Shown piece by piece: positions 8,189 to 17,214 of a DNA stretch of 56,815 nt. The stretch's first letter is position 1, and every line of letters starts with the position of its first letter. A model generated the notes under the pieces. That model was not told where the DNA came from. It was given only the letters and a program-made list of their open reading frames with translations, and searched no databases. Source of the stretch: Microcaldota archaeon. GTDB taxonomy: Archaea > Micrarchaeota > Micrarchaeia > Micrarchaeales > CABMGC01. Both the position numbers and the translations under genes were made by a program. The stretch is taken from positions 1 to 56,815 of the forward strand of contig JAGWGX010000004.1 in assembly GCA_028867145.1 (NCBI GenBank), read 5' to 3'.

Positions 8189-8995
8189 ATGGTGGATTAC
8201 AAAATAGAAAGGGCTGCAACTGGGATTGAGGGCTTTGACGCCTTGGTGGAGGGAGGGCTGCCAAGAGGGACAAACGTACTGCTGACCGGCGCCCCGGGTA
8301 CCGGAAAATCGATCTTCGTGCTGGAGTACCTCTATCAGGGAGCCCTAAATGGGGAGAACGGCCTTTACATCTCGGTTGACTCATCCCTTCCGATGATAAG
8401 GCAGCAGGCAAAGCTCTTTGGATGGGATATCGAGAAGCTAGAGCAGGAGGGCAAGCTCTTCTTCCTCCAGGTTCCGCTAGACAAGATGAAGTTCAACCTC
8501 TTTGAGATGATCGAGAGCGTAAAAAAGCAGATTGGCGCAAAGAGGGTGGTGTTCGACAGCCTTGCGACGTTTGCGATCAACCTTGATCTTTTCACAATAC
8601 CTCTGGGTTATGCGGGCAGCATAGCATCTAGCGTCTCGGTCGACAGCGCAAGGGACAACTCGACAATAACCGACAAGGGAGACAAGATCTTCTACACCGG
8701 AAACTCCGAGAAGAGGATGATCTTCCTCATTCTTGCGGAGCTAAGGAATCTCGGGACAACTAACTTGGTGATAACTTACGGGGATTTAAGCGGAAATCAG
8801 CTAACTGTTGACGGGGTAAGCGAATTCGAGTGCGACGGGATCATACAGATGCACAATGAGCTAATCGGCGCAAAGCGCATGAGGTCAATGGAAATCGTCA
8901 AGATGAGGGACACGAATAACAGCCCGTACATCCACGATGTGCAGCTCTCAAGCGCCGGCTTTGTGATAAAGCCTGCGGAGGAGCTGAAGCTCTGA
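8189..8995 (+). CDS. KaiC/RadA-like P-loop ATPase
   Basis: A single-domain RecA-fold ATPase of the archaeal KaiC-like group, usually tied to signalling rather than recombination. The start at ATG 8189 is chosen over 8156 because GGGAG lies 8 bases upstream and the family begins near the ATGIEGFD motif. That gives 268 residues. Walker A is GAPGTGKS, Walker B is RVVFDSLA, and a TTNLVITYG strand follows. An apparent insertion between Walker B and the sensor strand (about residues 135-170, rich in Ser/Asp) is longer than I expect for the family. It is followed 5-20 bases later by a V4R-domain gene, which suggests a two-gene sensory module. Confidence 0.85.
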   Translation: MVDYKIERAATGIEGFDALVEGGLPRGTNVLLTGAPGTGKSIFVLEYLYQGALNGENGLYISVDSSLPMIRQQAKLFGWDIEKLEQEGKLFFLQVPLDKMKFNLFEMIESVKKQIGAKRVVFDSLATFAINLDLFTIPLGYAGSIASSVSVDSARDNSTITDKGDKIFYTGNSEKRMIFLILAELRNLGTTNLVITYGDLSGNQLTVDGVSEFECDGIIQMHNELIGAKRMRSMEIVKMRDTNNSPYIHDVQLSSAGFVIKPAEELKL

Positions 8996-9012
8996 AATCA
9001 TTGGTGAATCAA

Positions 9013-9549
9013 GTGAGTTTGCTAGAAACTTTTATGATGGCCCGTTCGATTAGCTTTAAGGATGGAAGCATCTCTCTTTTTAGCAACAGGATAGTCATGG
9101 CCCCGGCGCCCTTCTTCTTTGAGTTCACCAAGGCGATAGAGAACAGCCCTGAGGAGACGCACAGCCTTTATGAATCCGCAAAGACCAGCTTCAAGGACGT
9201 GGTTGCCAAGGATGTTAGGACATACAAGTTCAGCGTTAACGATTACATAAAATGGCTCTTTGACATTGCAATCTTCTCCGGATGGGGGCTTTTGAAGCTT
9301 GAATCGCTAGACAAGGAGAAAATGCAGGGAATAATCACCATGACTAATTCCCCAGTCTCTGAGGGCCTGGTCGGGAAGGTGAAAATGCCCGTGGACCACA
9401 TAGTCAGGGGATTCATAGCCGGTGCGCTCTCCATTGCGTTTAAGAAGGACCTTGACGTGGCTGAAACAGAATGCGTGGCGCTCGGGGCGCAAAGCTGCAA
9501 GTTTATTTTCAAGCTCGCCCAGGAGTTTAAGGAAGGGGAGGTAAAGTAA
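9013..9549 (+). CDS. V4R (4-vinyl reductase) domain protein
   Basis: V4R is a small-ligand-binding or sensory domain related to the Bet v1/heme-NO-binding folds. The C-terminal half shows its hallmark: repeated GFIAGALSIAF, then AETECVALGAQSCKFIF with the conserved EC...G...C.F pattern. The ORF opens at TTG 9001. GTG 9013 has GGTG spaced correctly upstream, and ATG 9034 is a third option, so the exact start is uncertain. The gene follows the KaiC-like ATPase directly on the same strand. Ligand and output are unknown. Confidence 0.75.
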   Translation: MSLLETFMMARSISFKDGSISLFSNRIVMAPAPFFFEFTKAIENSPEETHSLYESAKTSFKDVVAKDVRTYKFSVNDYIKWLFDIAIFSGWGLLKLESLDKEKMQGIITMTNSPVSEGLVGKVKMPVDHIVRGFIAGALSIAFKKDLDVAETECVALGAQSCKFIFKLAQEFKEGEVK

Positions 9550-9552
9550 TTT

Positions 9553-10413
9553 CTAGACAAGGAAATAGAGCGCCAGGATCACCATCACCAATAGCGCGTT
9601 TGTCCTAATTATGTTACTCGCATTTGAGTATGCGGACCTACTCTTCGGCGAAATCACGAGCCTCATTGCGTACATTGCTATCAAATAGGGAATTATCAGC
9701 AGCAGGGAAAGCTTCCAGTTTAGCTTCACCAAAGCAAAATAAAGCATCGCTCCAAACACAGCCGTTATGACCACAAACTGGTACACTAACGTGTTCTCCT
9801 TTCCGATCACCACCGGCAGCGTCATCTTGCGCTCTGCCTTGTCTCCCTCGATGTCCCCGTAATCCTTAATCACCGCAAATCCCATGTTGAAGCAGAATAT
9901 GAATATAGGCATCCAAAGCAGCGATTCAAAAAGGGCCAAGTTTGACGACGAAAAGAAAAACCCGATTGCGAAAGCCACCGGCCCGTAGAAAAGCGCGATG
10001 AACGCATAATTTAGGAATAGGACATCCTTTGCCTTAATTAAGAAGTTGTAATTTATCAGCATAAAGTAAGCGATTATTATTGCAGCCTTGAGGTAAACGT
10101 TCCCATACACAAAGAAAGGAATCGTTCCCAATATTAGCACGCCCGCGATAAGAGGAAGGGCCTCCCTTTTGTAATGCTTGTGCATCATCTCGCGCTTTTT
10201 GTTTATGCGATCTATCTCCCAGTCAGCGTAATTGTTGAGCACATTTGGGGTAACCTGAAGTATTCCGATCAAAAACATGCTTCCAAGAAGCGTCAATGCA
10301 CTGATTTCACCAGAGGCAACCACGCCCAAAAGCGCCGTGGGTATGACCACTACAAGTATCATGCCTATGAAAACCTCGCTGAATAGCAGAGATATTTTTT
10401 GGGACAGCTCCAT
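9553..10413 (-). CDS. UbiA-family prenyltransferase
   Basis: An integral membrane prenyltransferase of 286 residues with about eight to nine hydrophobic helices. The two Asp-rich Mg/diphosphate sites are NNYADWEID (loop 2-3) and DYGDIEGDK (loop 6-7). In archaea such enzymes include digeranylgeranylglyceryl phosphate synthase for membrane lipids and quinone or heme prenyltransferases; the sequence alone does not choose. I take ATG 10413 as the start, because the open frame upstream (to 10731) adds non-family residues across the promoter. The gene ends 3 bases from the V4R gene, so the two are convergent. Confidence 0.85.
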   Translation of the reverse strand: MELSQKISLLFSEVFIGMILVVVIPTALLGVVASGEISALTLLGSMFLIGILQVTPNVLNNYADWEIDRINKKREMMHKHYKREALPLIAGVLILGTIPFFVYGNVYLKAAIIIAYFMLINYNFLIKAKDVLFLNYAFIALFYGPVAFAIGFFFSSSNLALFESLLWMPIFIFCFNMGFAVIKDYGDIEGDKAERKMTLPVVIGKENTLVYQFVVITAVFGAMLYFALVKLNWKLSLLLIIPYLIAMYAMRLVISPKSRSAYSNASNIIRTNALLVMVILALYFLV

Positions 10414-10429
10414 TTTTACGCCATTTATC

Positions 10430-10490
10430 GGTGCCCAAAAGAAGGCACCCCTACAACCACTTATACCCCTTAGCAAGCTTTTAAAAGCTT
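10430..10490 (-). promoter_or_regulatory. Palindrome and hairpin upstream of the UbiA gene
   Basis: A perfect 16-base palindrome, AAGCTTTTAAAAGCTT (10475-10490), contains the likely TATA box (TTTTAAAA) for the minus-strand UbiA gene. Between it and the start codon is an inverted repeat, GGTGCC (10430-10435) facing GGCACC (10444-10449), with an eight-base loop. Together they look like a regulated promoter, but no regulator is identified. Confidence 0.45.
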
Positions 10491-10551
10491 CGTTTTTCTC
10501 TCTGTAAATGTATATATATGAGAAAATGCAAATTAAAATACAGGGGGGAGT

Positions 10552-11424
10552 GTGGGGAAAATTAATACACGTGAGCGAAGCTTCGGCAAGTCGGGCGACG
10601 TACCGGAGCTCATTAAATTGAAGAATAAGATAGAGCGCGAGGGCCTGGGCAAGGTGCCGCACTTTAAGCATTTTCCAGGGGGCCTTGTCATACCACCTGA
10701 AATTTCCGCAAGGAGGCTCCAGGAAATCCATAAAATAGAGGTTCCTGGGCAGGCGGACGCGGTTTTGAAGCGGCTTGAGAGGCTGAATTCTTCATGGGCG
10801 ATAAAGGAGAAGGATCTAAGCTATGACGAGCGGAAGGTATGGATGCCAAACAAGGAGATGAGACTTTGGCAGATTCCAAGGAGGACCGGCCTTTTTCTGT
10901 ACTGGATTACAAACCAGACCAAGTCCACTGAGATACTTGAGTTGGGCACCTCCGCAGGCTACTCAGCGATGTGGCAGGCGCTTGGCGCAAAGCCAAACAA
11001 CGGCGTGGTCTACACCGCGGATATGTCGATGCTAAAAATCGGGATGGCAAGCAAGAATTTCAGGGCCGCTGGGGTTGACAACATAGTGCAGCTGCATGGC
11101 ACCATAGCGGAGGTCTTGTCCTCTTGGCACAGGCCCGTCGATCTAATATTCTTGGACGCAGACAAGAAAAATTACGCAAGCTATCTTGAAATGGCGCTGC
11201 CGAAGCTTAAGGTCGGCGGGTACGTTGTGGCCGACAACGCCGTAGATTTCATGGAGCTCATGTCAAGCCTGATAGGGGCCCTAAGGGACGGCGCAATAAA
11301 CGGCTTCAAGCTGCATAGCTATGTGCTTGGCCTTGATAATGGGATTTATATCATAAGGAAAGGGGAGCCAATAGATAATAAAATGATTACTTCCTTCTTC
11401 AATGCGCAGATGGACTCCTTCTAA
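10552..11424 (+). CDS. SAM-dependent O-methyltransferase (COMT-like)
   Basis: A class I methyltransferase of 290 residues. The SAM-binding motif is LELGTSAGYSAMW, the acidic motif follows at VVYTADMS, and DLIFLDADKKNYASY plus VADNA match the metal-dependent catechol O-methyltransferase type group. The first ~110 residues are charged and not part of the usual fold. They may be a lineage extension. The GTG start at 10552 has a strong GGGGGG purine run 4-9 bases upstream. The gene diverges from UbiA across the palindromic promoter, hinting at linked lipid or quinone modification, which is inference. Confidence 0.85.
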   Translation: MGKINTRERSFGKSGDVPELIKLKNKIEREGLGKVPHFKHFPGGLVIPPEISARRLQEIHKIEVPGQADAVLKRLERLNSSWAIKEKDLSYDERKVWMPNKEMRLWQIPRRTGLFLYWITNQTKSTEILELGTSAGYSAMWQALGAKPNNGVVYTADMSMLKIGMASKNFRAAGVDNIVQLHGTIAEVLSSWHRPVDLIFLDADKKNYASYLEMALPKLKVGGYVVADNAVDFMELMSSLIGALRDGAINGFKLHSYVLGLDNGIYIIRKGEPIDNKMITSFFNAQMDSF

Positions 11425-11504
11425 CTCAATTATTAATTCCAAAGCGACTTTGTCTAGCAATACCCTTAAAAATAGTAGTTGAGGAATAGACTACTGGGGT
11501 TGTT

Positions 11505-12278
11505 ATGGTAAGGTTTGGGTTTCCTATTCTCTTGCTGCTCGCCTTTGCGACGCTCAGCGTGAACGCCAACTTCAACGTGACCTCCCTCAACACGACCCTC
11601 ATACTAAACACGAACGGGAGCGCGCACGTGGTCGAGGCGCTGACGCTCTACATCTCCAACAGCTCAATCGCCCAGTACCAGCAGGACAGGCAGGCGATAA
11701 ACTTCACCCTCACCAACTGGCAGGCGGCGCTAAACACCAACCTGCTGGTTGAGCACATACTAAACTCCAAGTCTTCTGTCTATGGCTTCACCTTCCTCCC
11801 GGGGCCTGTTGCCTACTCCGGAACAAGCGGTAACGCTCAGCTCACGCTCAGCTACTTTGTGAACAATGTGACCTCGGTCAAGACAATCGCCCCAAGAAAG
11901 TTCCTATACACATTCAATGATGCGGTCTTCAACTTCGTGCACACCGCAAGCGGGCAGAGCCTGCCGCAGATAGGCAAGATGAACATCATCGTGCCAAAGG
12001 GCTCGCAGATAGTATCCATCTACCCGGTCCCTGACTTCCCTGCCCTCTCGTTCATCTCAAACTACACTGGCTCAACCACATTCACCTGGATCAGCCAGAC
12101 GCCGCTCTCCGCATTTAGCTTCTCATACATCATAACCGAGTCTCCGGGCCAGGAGGTCGCCGCCTTCTTTGGCACCCTGTACACCAACTACAGCGCGCTC
12201 CTCTTTTTGCTTGTCGCGATAGTCCTGCTTGCGCTCGTGGCGTACCTTTACCTGCGAGTCTCCAACACCCAGGTGTAA
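11505..12278 (+). CDS. Exported membrane-anchored glycoprotein
   Basis: 257 residues with an N-terminal signal peptide (VRFGFPILLLLAFATLSVNA), an extracellular beta-rich region and a C-terminal transmembrane helix (LLFLLVAIVLLALVAYLYL). At least nine N-x-S/T sequons (NVTS, NTTL, NGSA, NSSI, NFTL, NVTS, NYTG, NYSA) predict heavy N-glycosylation. The arrangement recalls archaeal surface proteins with an N-terminal extracellular domain and a short cytosolic tail. No enzyme motif is visible. It ends 2 bases before pheS and may be in the same transcript. Function is unknown. Confidence 0.75.
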   Translation: MVRFGFPILLLLAFATLSVNANFNVTSLNTTLILNTNGSAHVVEALTLYISNSSIAQYQQDRQAINFTLTNWQAALNTNLLVEHILNSKSSVYGFTFLPGPVAYSGTSGNAQLTLSYFVNNVTSVKTIAPRKFLYTFNDAVFNFVHTASGQSLPQIGKMNIIVPKGSQIVSIYPVPDFPALSFISNYTGSTTFTWISQTPLSAFSFSYIITESPGQEVAAFFGTLYTNYSALLFLLVAIVLLALVAYLYLRVSNTQV

Positions 12279-12280
12279 AT

Positions 12281-13756
12281 TTGCTAAGTCCTCTCGAGTT
12301 TAGGATAATCTCCCAGCTGCAAAAGGCGAAGGGAGGAATCAGCGCGGAGCAACTTGCTTCAGAGCTGCAAATCAGCAAGGACACCCTCTATTCCACCGCG
12401 GAAAACCTCTCCGTGCTTGGATACGTTGAGCTCAAAAAATCCAGTTCAAAGGAGGCGCAAATAACCGATGAGGGCAAAAGCTACGCAAATGCGGGACTTC
12501 CCGAAACGCAGCTCCTAAGGAAGATCTCAAGGAAATCAATGAAGGTCCAGGAACTCTCGGATCCCGTCTCTAGAATTGGCCTGCAGTGGGGAAAGAGCAA
12601 CGGACTTCTCACAATAGACGGGGGTATGCTAAACATAACCGCAAAGGGCAAAGAGGCGCTCTCAGGCGGAATCGCGGAGGAAAAAGTGCTCACAGAGCTT
12701 GGCTCAAGCCCGCAAATTTCCGGCCAATTTGAGTCAAAGCACAAGAGGGAGCTTGAGAATCTGCTAAAAAGAAAACTGATCACAATAAAGGAGAGGAGCT
12801 CTCTTGAGATCTCCCTCACTGCGACGGGAAGCGAGGCGGCGAGCAAGGGACACCTCCCATCAAGCCAGATAAACTCGCTGAATAGGAGCATAATTGCGAG
12901 CAAGGGATGGAAGGGAAAAGAGTTCGAGAAGTACAATGTCAACCTTGAGGTTGCAAAGGAGATTCCTGCAAAGGCGCACCCGCTCAGGAGAATGATCAAC
13001 CAGATCAAGGGCTCGTATGTGAGCATGGGCTTCAAGGAGATCTCGGGCCCGATTGTTATTCCAGCATTCTGGAACTTCGACACCCTTTTCACTCCGCAGG
13101 ACCACCCAGCAAGGGAAACCCAGGACACATTTTACCTCTCAAATCCGCAGCTCCTTGAGATAACAAACAAGGGAGTGGTCGCAAAGGTGAAGGCCGCGCA
13201 CGAGGAGGCTTGGCACAGTGAGTGGGTCGAGAACATCGCAAAGCAAGGTGTGCTAAGGACCCAGATGACAAGCGTCTCGATCCAGGAGCTCTACAACATC
13301 GCAAAGTACAAGGAGTACAAGCTTCCGCTCAAGCTCTTCTCCACGGGGAGGGTGTTTAGGAACGAGAACATCGACTACAAGCACCTAACCGACTTCTACC
13401 AAAGCGACGGGATAATAATCGGCGAGAACCTCACGATGGCAAACCTGTTCGACACGCTCACAAAGATCTACGGCGCCATCGGGATAAAGATAAAGTTCAA
13501 GCCCGCTTACTTCCCGTTCGTGGAGCCAGGCGCCGAGGTGTACGGCTACCACGAGCAGAGAAAGGAGTGGCTTGAGATCGCAGGATGCGGAATACTTAGG
13601 AGGGAGATAACCGGAATTGCGAGAAAGAGCGTTACGGTGCTCGCGTGGGGCTCGAGCGTCGAGAGGCTGCTGCTGATAAAGGACCCCGAGATAGAGAGGC
13701 TCTCGGATCTTTACAACAACGGGGTAGGGTGGCTTAGGTCAAAGAGGCTGGTGTAG
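12281..13756 (+). CDS. pheS: Phenylalanyl-tRNA synthetase alpha subunit
   Basis: The catalytic subunit of PheRS, a class II synthetase acting as an alpha2-beta2 tetramer. It is 491 residues, the long archaeal/eukaryotic form. Residues 1-200 hold winged-helix modules, starting MLSPLEFRIISQLQKAKGGISAEQLA. The catalytic core follows: motif 1 around GSYVSMGFKEISGP, motif 2 around FSTGRVFRNENIDYKHL and motif 3 with a GWGSSVERL-type segment (AWGSSVERLLL). The start is TTG 12281, two bases after the previous stop. It is followed by pheT with a 3-base gap. Confidence 0.95.
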   Translation: MLSPLEFRIISQLQKAKGGISAEQLASELQISKDTLYSTAENLSVLGYVELKKSSSKEAQITDEGKSYANAGLPETQLLRKISRKSMKVQELSDPVSRIGLQWGKSNGLLTIDGGMLNITAKGKEALSGGIAEEKVLTELGSSPQISGQFESKHKRELENLLKRKLITIKERSSLEISLTATGSEAASKGHLPSSQINSLNRSIIASKGWKGKEFEKYNVNLEVAKEIPAKAHPLRRMINQIKGSYVSMGFKEISGPIVIPAFWNFDTLFTPQDHPARETQDTFYLSNPQLLEITNKGVVAKVKAAHEEAWHSEWVENIAKQGVLRTQMTSVSIQELYNIAKYKEYKLPLKLFSTGRVFRNENIDYKHLTDFYQSDGIIIGENLTMANLFDTLTKIYGAIGIKIKFKPAYFPFVEPGAEVYGYHEQRKEWLEIAGCGILRREITGIARKSVTVLAWGSSVERLLLIKDPEIERLSDLYNNGVGWLRSKRLV

Positions 13757-13759
13757 TTT

Positions 13760-15385
13760 ATGGTAAACGTTCTATTCAACAAAAAATACCTCTTCAGCCT
13801 GCTTGGCTTCAAGCTAGATGACAAGAAGCTCGAGTCATACATCGCCAAGATGGGCTTTGAGATGGAGAGCGCCTCCGCAACCGAGATTGGGATAGAGCTT
13901 CCCGCAAACAGGCCTGACATTGTGGACATTGTCGGATTTGCAAGGGCGCTTAGGAACTTCTTGCACAAAGGAAAGAAGACCAAATACGAGATTAAAAATT
14001 CCAAGCCGCTCCTTCAGATAGATGTGAGCAAGGAGGTTTCGCAGTTAAGGCCTTTCATTGCCGCTCTTGCAGTTGAGGAGATGAAGTTCAGCGAGGAGAG
14101 CCTAAAGCACCTGCTCAATTTCACCGAGAAGTTCACATCAAACTACGGCAGGCAAAGAAAGAAGCTCGCCATTGGCCTTCACGACCTTGACAAGATAATC
14201 CCGCCCCTTGAATACGGCGCGATAAAGGACCAAGAGTTTGCAGCGCTTGGGACATCAAAGAAGATGAAGTTCAGCGAGATACTCAAAAAGCACGAGAAGG
14301 GAATATCATACGCTCACACAATCTCACACCCCTCCCTTTATCCAGTTGTCAAGGACTCGGATGGGGTGATATCCCTTGTGCCTATAATAAATTCAGCGCG
14401 CACAAAGGTGACTGCGGCAACGAGGAACCTTCTCATAGAGATAACGGGCATCTCAAAGTACGATGTTGAGAGATCCGCGGACCTTTTCGCTGCGATGTTC
14501 ATCGACCTCGGCGCGACCATAAAGAAGGTCAAGATAAATTATTCTGGCAGCAGCGTGATCCTTCCAAAGATGGAGTCGCAAAAAATAGAGATTCCGCTCC
14601 TAAAAATAGAAGGGCAAATCGGAGTGATCATCGGATTCAACAATGTGATCTCGCTTGCAAACAAGATGGGCTATTTGGCAGCGCTTGTTGGAAGGAACAT
14701 CAGGTTCTGGATCCCAACCTACAGGCTTGACGTCCTAAACGAGCAGGACATAATCGAGGACATTGCAATAGCGTACGGCTACGACTACATCCAGCCTGTT
14801 CCGCTCTTCTCCGAGCAGATAGGGGAGCTTGGGGAGTCAACAAAGAATTCAATGAAGGTCTCCGAAATTATGGTCGGGATGGGCTTTTCTGAGATGATGA
14901 ACTCATTCCTCACAAGTGATGATATTAACTTCAAGAAGATGCGCCAGGAGGTCGACAAGGAGGGCTCAATTAGGGTTAAGGCCGCGAAGGTGCAGCAGCT
15001 AACAATGCTGAGGACCTCCCTCCTCCCATCCCTTCTTAGGAACTTAGGCATGTCGGTTCATGAGAAGATGCCACAGAAGATTTTCGAGCTCGACTATGCA
15101 TTTGGCCTTGACAAGCAGGTGAATGAGAGGCGCTGCGTTGCGGCCCTGTTTGCAGATCCAAAGGCGAACTTCAACCAGGCAAAGGCAATAGTTGAAGGGA
15201 TGCTGCAGAGCATGGGGATTGAGTACAAAATCAGGGAAACCTTGCACAATAGTTTTATAGAGGGAAGGTCGGCAAACATTATTCTTGACGGGAAAGTGGC
15301 GGGTGTATTTGGCGAGATCCACCCCGAGGTGCTAAGCAACTTCGGGATTGAGGAGCCGACTGTCGCCTTCGAAATTTCCCTTTGA
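13760..15385 (+). CDS. pheT: Phenylalanyl-tRNA synthetase beta subunit
   Basis: The structural and editing subunit of PheRS. It is 541 residues, matching the archaeal type. The N-terminal LGFKLDDKKLESYIAKMGFE segment, the B3/B4 editing region around residues 90-260 and the B5/catalytic-like fold (IPTYRLDVLNEQDIIEDIAIAYG) are all seen. Together with pheS it forms the tetramer, and the two genes are adjacent and co-oriented. Confidence 0.95.
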   Translation: MVNVLFNKKYLFSLLGFKLDDKKLESYIAKMGFEMESASATEIGIELPANRPDIVDIVGFARALRNFLHKGKKTKYEIKNSKPLLQIDVSKEVSQLRPFIAALAVEEMKFSEESLKHLLNFTEKFTSNYGRQRKKLAIGLHDLDKIIPPLEYGAIKDQEFAALGTSKKMKFSEILKKHEKGISYAHTISHPSLYPVVKDSDGVISLVPIINSARTKVTAATRNLLIEITGISKYDVERSADLFAAMFIDLGATIKKVKINYSGSSVILPKMESQKIEIPLLKIEGQIGVIIGFNNVISLANKMGYLAALVGRNIRFWIPTYRLDVLNEQDIIEDIAIAYGYDYIQPVPLFSEQIGELGESTKNSMKVSEIMVGMGFSEMMNSFLTSDDINFKKMRQEVDKEGSIRVKAAKVQQLTMLRTSLLPSLLRNLGMSVHEKMPQKIFELDYAFGLDKQVNERRCVAALFADPKANFNQAKAIVEGMLQSMGIEYKIRETLHNSFIEGRSANIILDGKVAGVFGEIHPEVLSNFGIEEPTVAFEISL

Positions 15386-15394
15386 GAAAATGTT

Positions 15395-15841
15395 GTGATA
15401 ATCTTTCGCGATGCGGCAATCCTCCAGGCCCCAATTGAAAGTGGCGCCAAGGTAGTCTACTCCTCTGAGGCGACCCTTATCAACAAATCCTTTGACATCC
15501 GGGTGAGCAACGATTCCCCAAAGAGGAAGGGTTCTGATAAGCGCTTCATGGAGATGGGATTCTTTGAGATAAAATCTATCTCCTCCCTAAAGCGCGGCGA
15601 CAAGATGGAGATAAACAAGGAGCTCTACAAGAGGCAGGCTCAAAGAAACATACTCAACATGAGCGTCTGGAACGGCCCAAACCTGCTAGATCAGGTGATT
15701 GCATTTCCAAAGCTAATTGCGCAGCTCTACGAGATTGATCACAACACAACTGTTGCGCTCCTATCCGAACCTTTCAAGAACGCCTGGGCTTTGAAGGATT
15801 TGCTTAAGTCGCCTAGGCGTGATCCGCAGTTCTACGCGTAG
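15395..15841 (+). CDS. Conserved-looking hypothetical protein after pheT
   Basis: A 148-residue basic protein starting at GTG 15395, 9 bases after pheT and probably in its operon. It begins with VIIFRDAAILQAPIESGAKVVY and contains charged stretches (SPKRKGSDKRFMEMG, MEINKELYKRQAQRN). No transmembrane helix, zinc site or catalytic motif is evident. The last ten bases overlap the end of the convergent rfcL gene. I do not recognise the family. Confidence 0.6.
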   Translation: MIIFRDAAILQAPIESGAKVVYSSEATLINKSFDIRVSNDSPKRKGSDKRFMEMGFFEIKSISSLKRGDKMEINKELYKRQAQRNILNMSVWNGPNLLDQVIAFPKLIAQLYEIDHNTTVALLSEPFKNAWALKDLLKSPRRDPQFYA

Positions 15842-17049
15842 TTTAGTATAGCATCAACGTCCGCCTTGTCCAGGTTGTAGCTCCTTTGGAAGAAGGCGTA
15901 GGTCTTCTCCTCGCCCTCCTGCTCGGTTCCCTCCTTTATCATCAGCTTTAGCATCTGGAGGTAGCTGTTGAAGATGTCCTTCTTGTGCACGTGAAGAACG
16001 TAGATCAGCTTGACCAGCGCGGTCGAGAGCGCATTCCTCCCAGCCTTGCTCTTGCTTAGCTGCCTTATGTTGTTTGGGAACTGGTAGCTCTTCATGAAGA
16101 CCACATCCCCGTTCACGGCAAGCGAGACGCCGCTTGACATGAGGATGCTAGAGTAGCGCATGTATCCGTAGTAGCTCTTGCGGCTTGCCTGGCCATGGAA
16201 GAAGCTCGCCCGCGCAAGCTGCGAGTATGCGCTCACAAGGTCCGACTTCCACGAGTACCTGTTCGGTATGTTCTCATCGATCCAGTTTAGGAGCATGTCC
16301 CCGTCAAGGTCGGTGTTCATGTACGCCATCCTTGCCATGTCAAAGTTCTTTGTTGTGAAGATCTTGTCAAGCACCCCGTAGACCTCAAGCTTTCGATCCC
16401 TTGTCCCGATGTTGTCCATGAGCTCCGGGAGCGCTCCAAGCATTAACTCAAGGTCGTTTAGCCCGCCTCGTATGTCCCCGTTGGATCGCATCGCAAGCTC
16501 CTCAATTACCCCCTCGTCTAGCTCCATCCTCTCCTTGGAGAGCACAGATTTCATCAGCTTCTTCATCTCCTCCTTCGGGACTCGCTTGAACTCGATTTTG
16601 TCCACCGATTCCCTGAGGAAGGTTATCTTGCGGTCCCAGAAATCGTTTGCGATAAAAATCACAGGGTGCCTAGATTCCCTGACGAGCTGCCCGATTATCT
16701 TCTCCGATCCAGAGTCGAACTTGTCGGAGCGCTCGTCTATCTCGTCCATTATTATCAAAAGCTTCCTTGAGAAGAGCCCTGATGAGGTGCTTGCGGGAAG
16801 AAGCGTCTTGTTTAGCGTATCCGCGTCCCTGTAGTCGCTTGCGTTGAACTCCAATATCTCAAATCCGTTTGAGTAGGCAAGCGCATGCGCCGCCGCTGTC
16901 TTCCCAGTTCCAGAAGGGCCATAAAGAAGGATCGGCCTGTGCCTTCCTTTGTGCGCCTCCTCCCCAAATTTCATGAGCTTGCCGATGGCATCATCGTTCC
17001 CGCTCACCTGGTTTAGGGTGGTTGGCGCGTACTTTTCGGCTAGGGGCAT
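15832..17049 (-). CDS. rfcL: Replication factor C large subunit (clamp loader)
   Basis: RfcL with RfcS loads the PCNA clamp on primed DNA. The 405-residue AAA+ protein has Walker A GPSGTGKT (44-51) and Walker B LLIIMDEIDE (97-106). A sensor-1 segment (VIFIANDFWD) is followed by SNGDIRGGLNDLE, the sensor-2 region. The C-terminal collar domain is short and there is no PIP box at the end (DADAILNYA-like). Its upstream region (17050-17100) is AT-rich with a TATA-like GGTATAATAAAT on the minus-side approach. It is not next to rfcS or PCNA here. Confidence 0.93.
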   Translation of the reverse strand: MPLAEKYAPTTLNQVSGNDDAIGKLMKFGEEAHKGRHRPILLYGPSGTGKTAAAHALAYSNGFEILEFNASDYRDADTLNKTLLPASTSSGLFSRKLLIIMDEIDERSDKFDSGSEKIIGQLVRESRHPVIFIANDFWDRKITFLRESVDKIEFKRVPKEEMKKLMKSVLSKERMELDEGVIEELAMRSNGDIRGGLNDLELMLGALPELMDNIGTRDRKLEVYGVLDKIFTTKNFDMARMAYMNTDLDGDMLLNWIDENIPNRYSWKSDLVSAYSQLARASFFHGQASRKSYYGYMRYSSILMSSGVSLAVNGDVVFMKSYQFPNNIRQLSKSKAGRNALSTALVKLIYVLHVHKKDIFNSYLQMLKLMIKEGTEQEGEEKTYAFFQRSYNLDKADVDAILNYA

Positions 17050-17114
17050 TGCATCACAAAAAGGTATAATAAATAGCTAAACTAATATTATCTCCAAAGC
17101 AATAAAGCACTTAT

Positions 17115-17189
17115 GCTCCTGTCGTCTAGTCCGGTCAAGGACGCTAGCCTCTCACGCTAGCGACCCGGGTTCAAATCCCGGCGGGAGCA
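17115..17189 (+). tRNA. tRNA-Glu (CTC anticodon)
   Basis: A 75-base cloverleaf. The acceptor GCTCCTG pairs with CGGGAGC (one G-T pair) and the discriminator is A. The anticodon stem CTAGC/GCTAG closes the loop CTCTCAC, giving anticodon CTC. The T-arm is CCGGGTTCAAATCCCGG. CCA is not encoded. It is transcribed towards the S51 peptidase gene 23 bases later. Confidence 0.95.
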
Positions 17190-17214
17190 TATAATATAAT
17201 AAAATAGGCCTTTG

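Noticed and set aside
9553-10731. 392-residue version of the UbiA protein
   Set aside because: The additional residues cover the promoter palindrome and lack membrane-protein character until ATG 10413.
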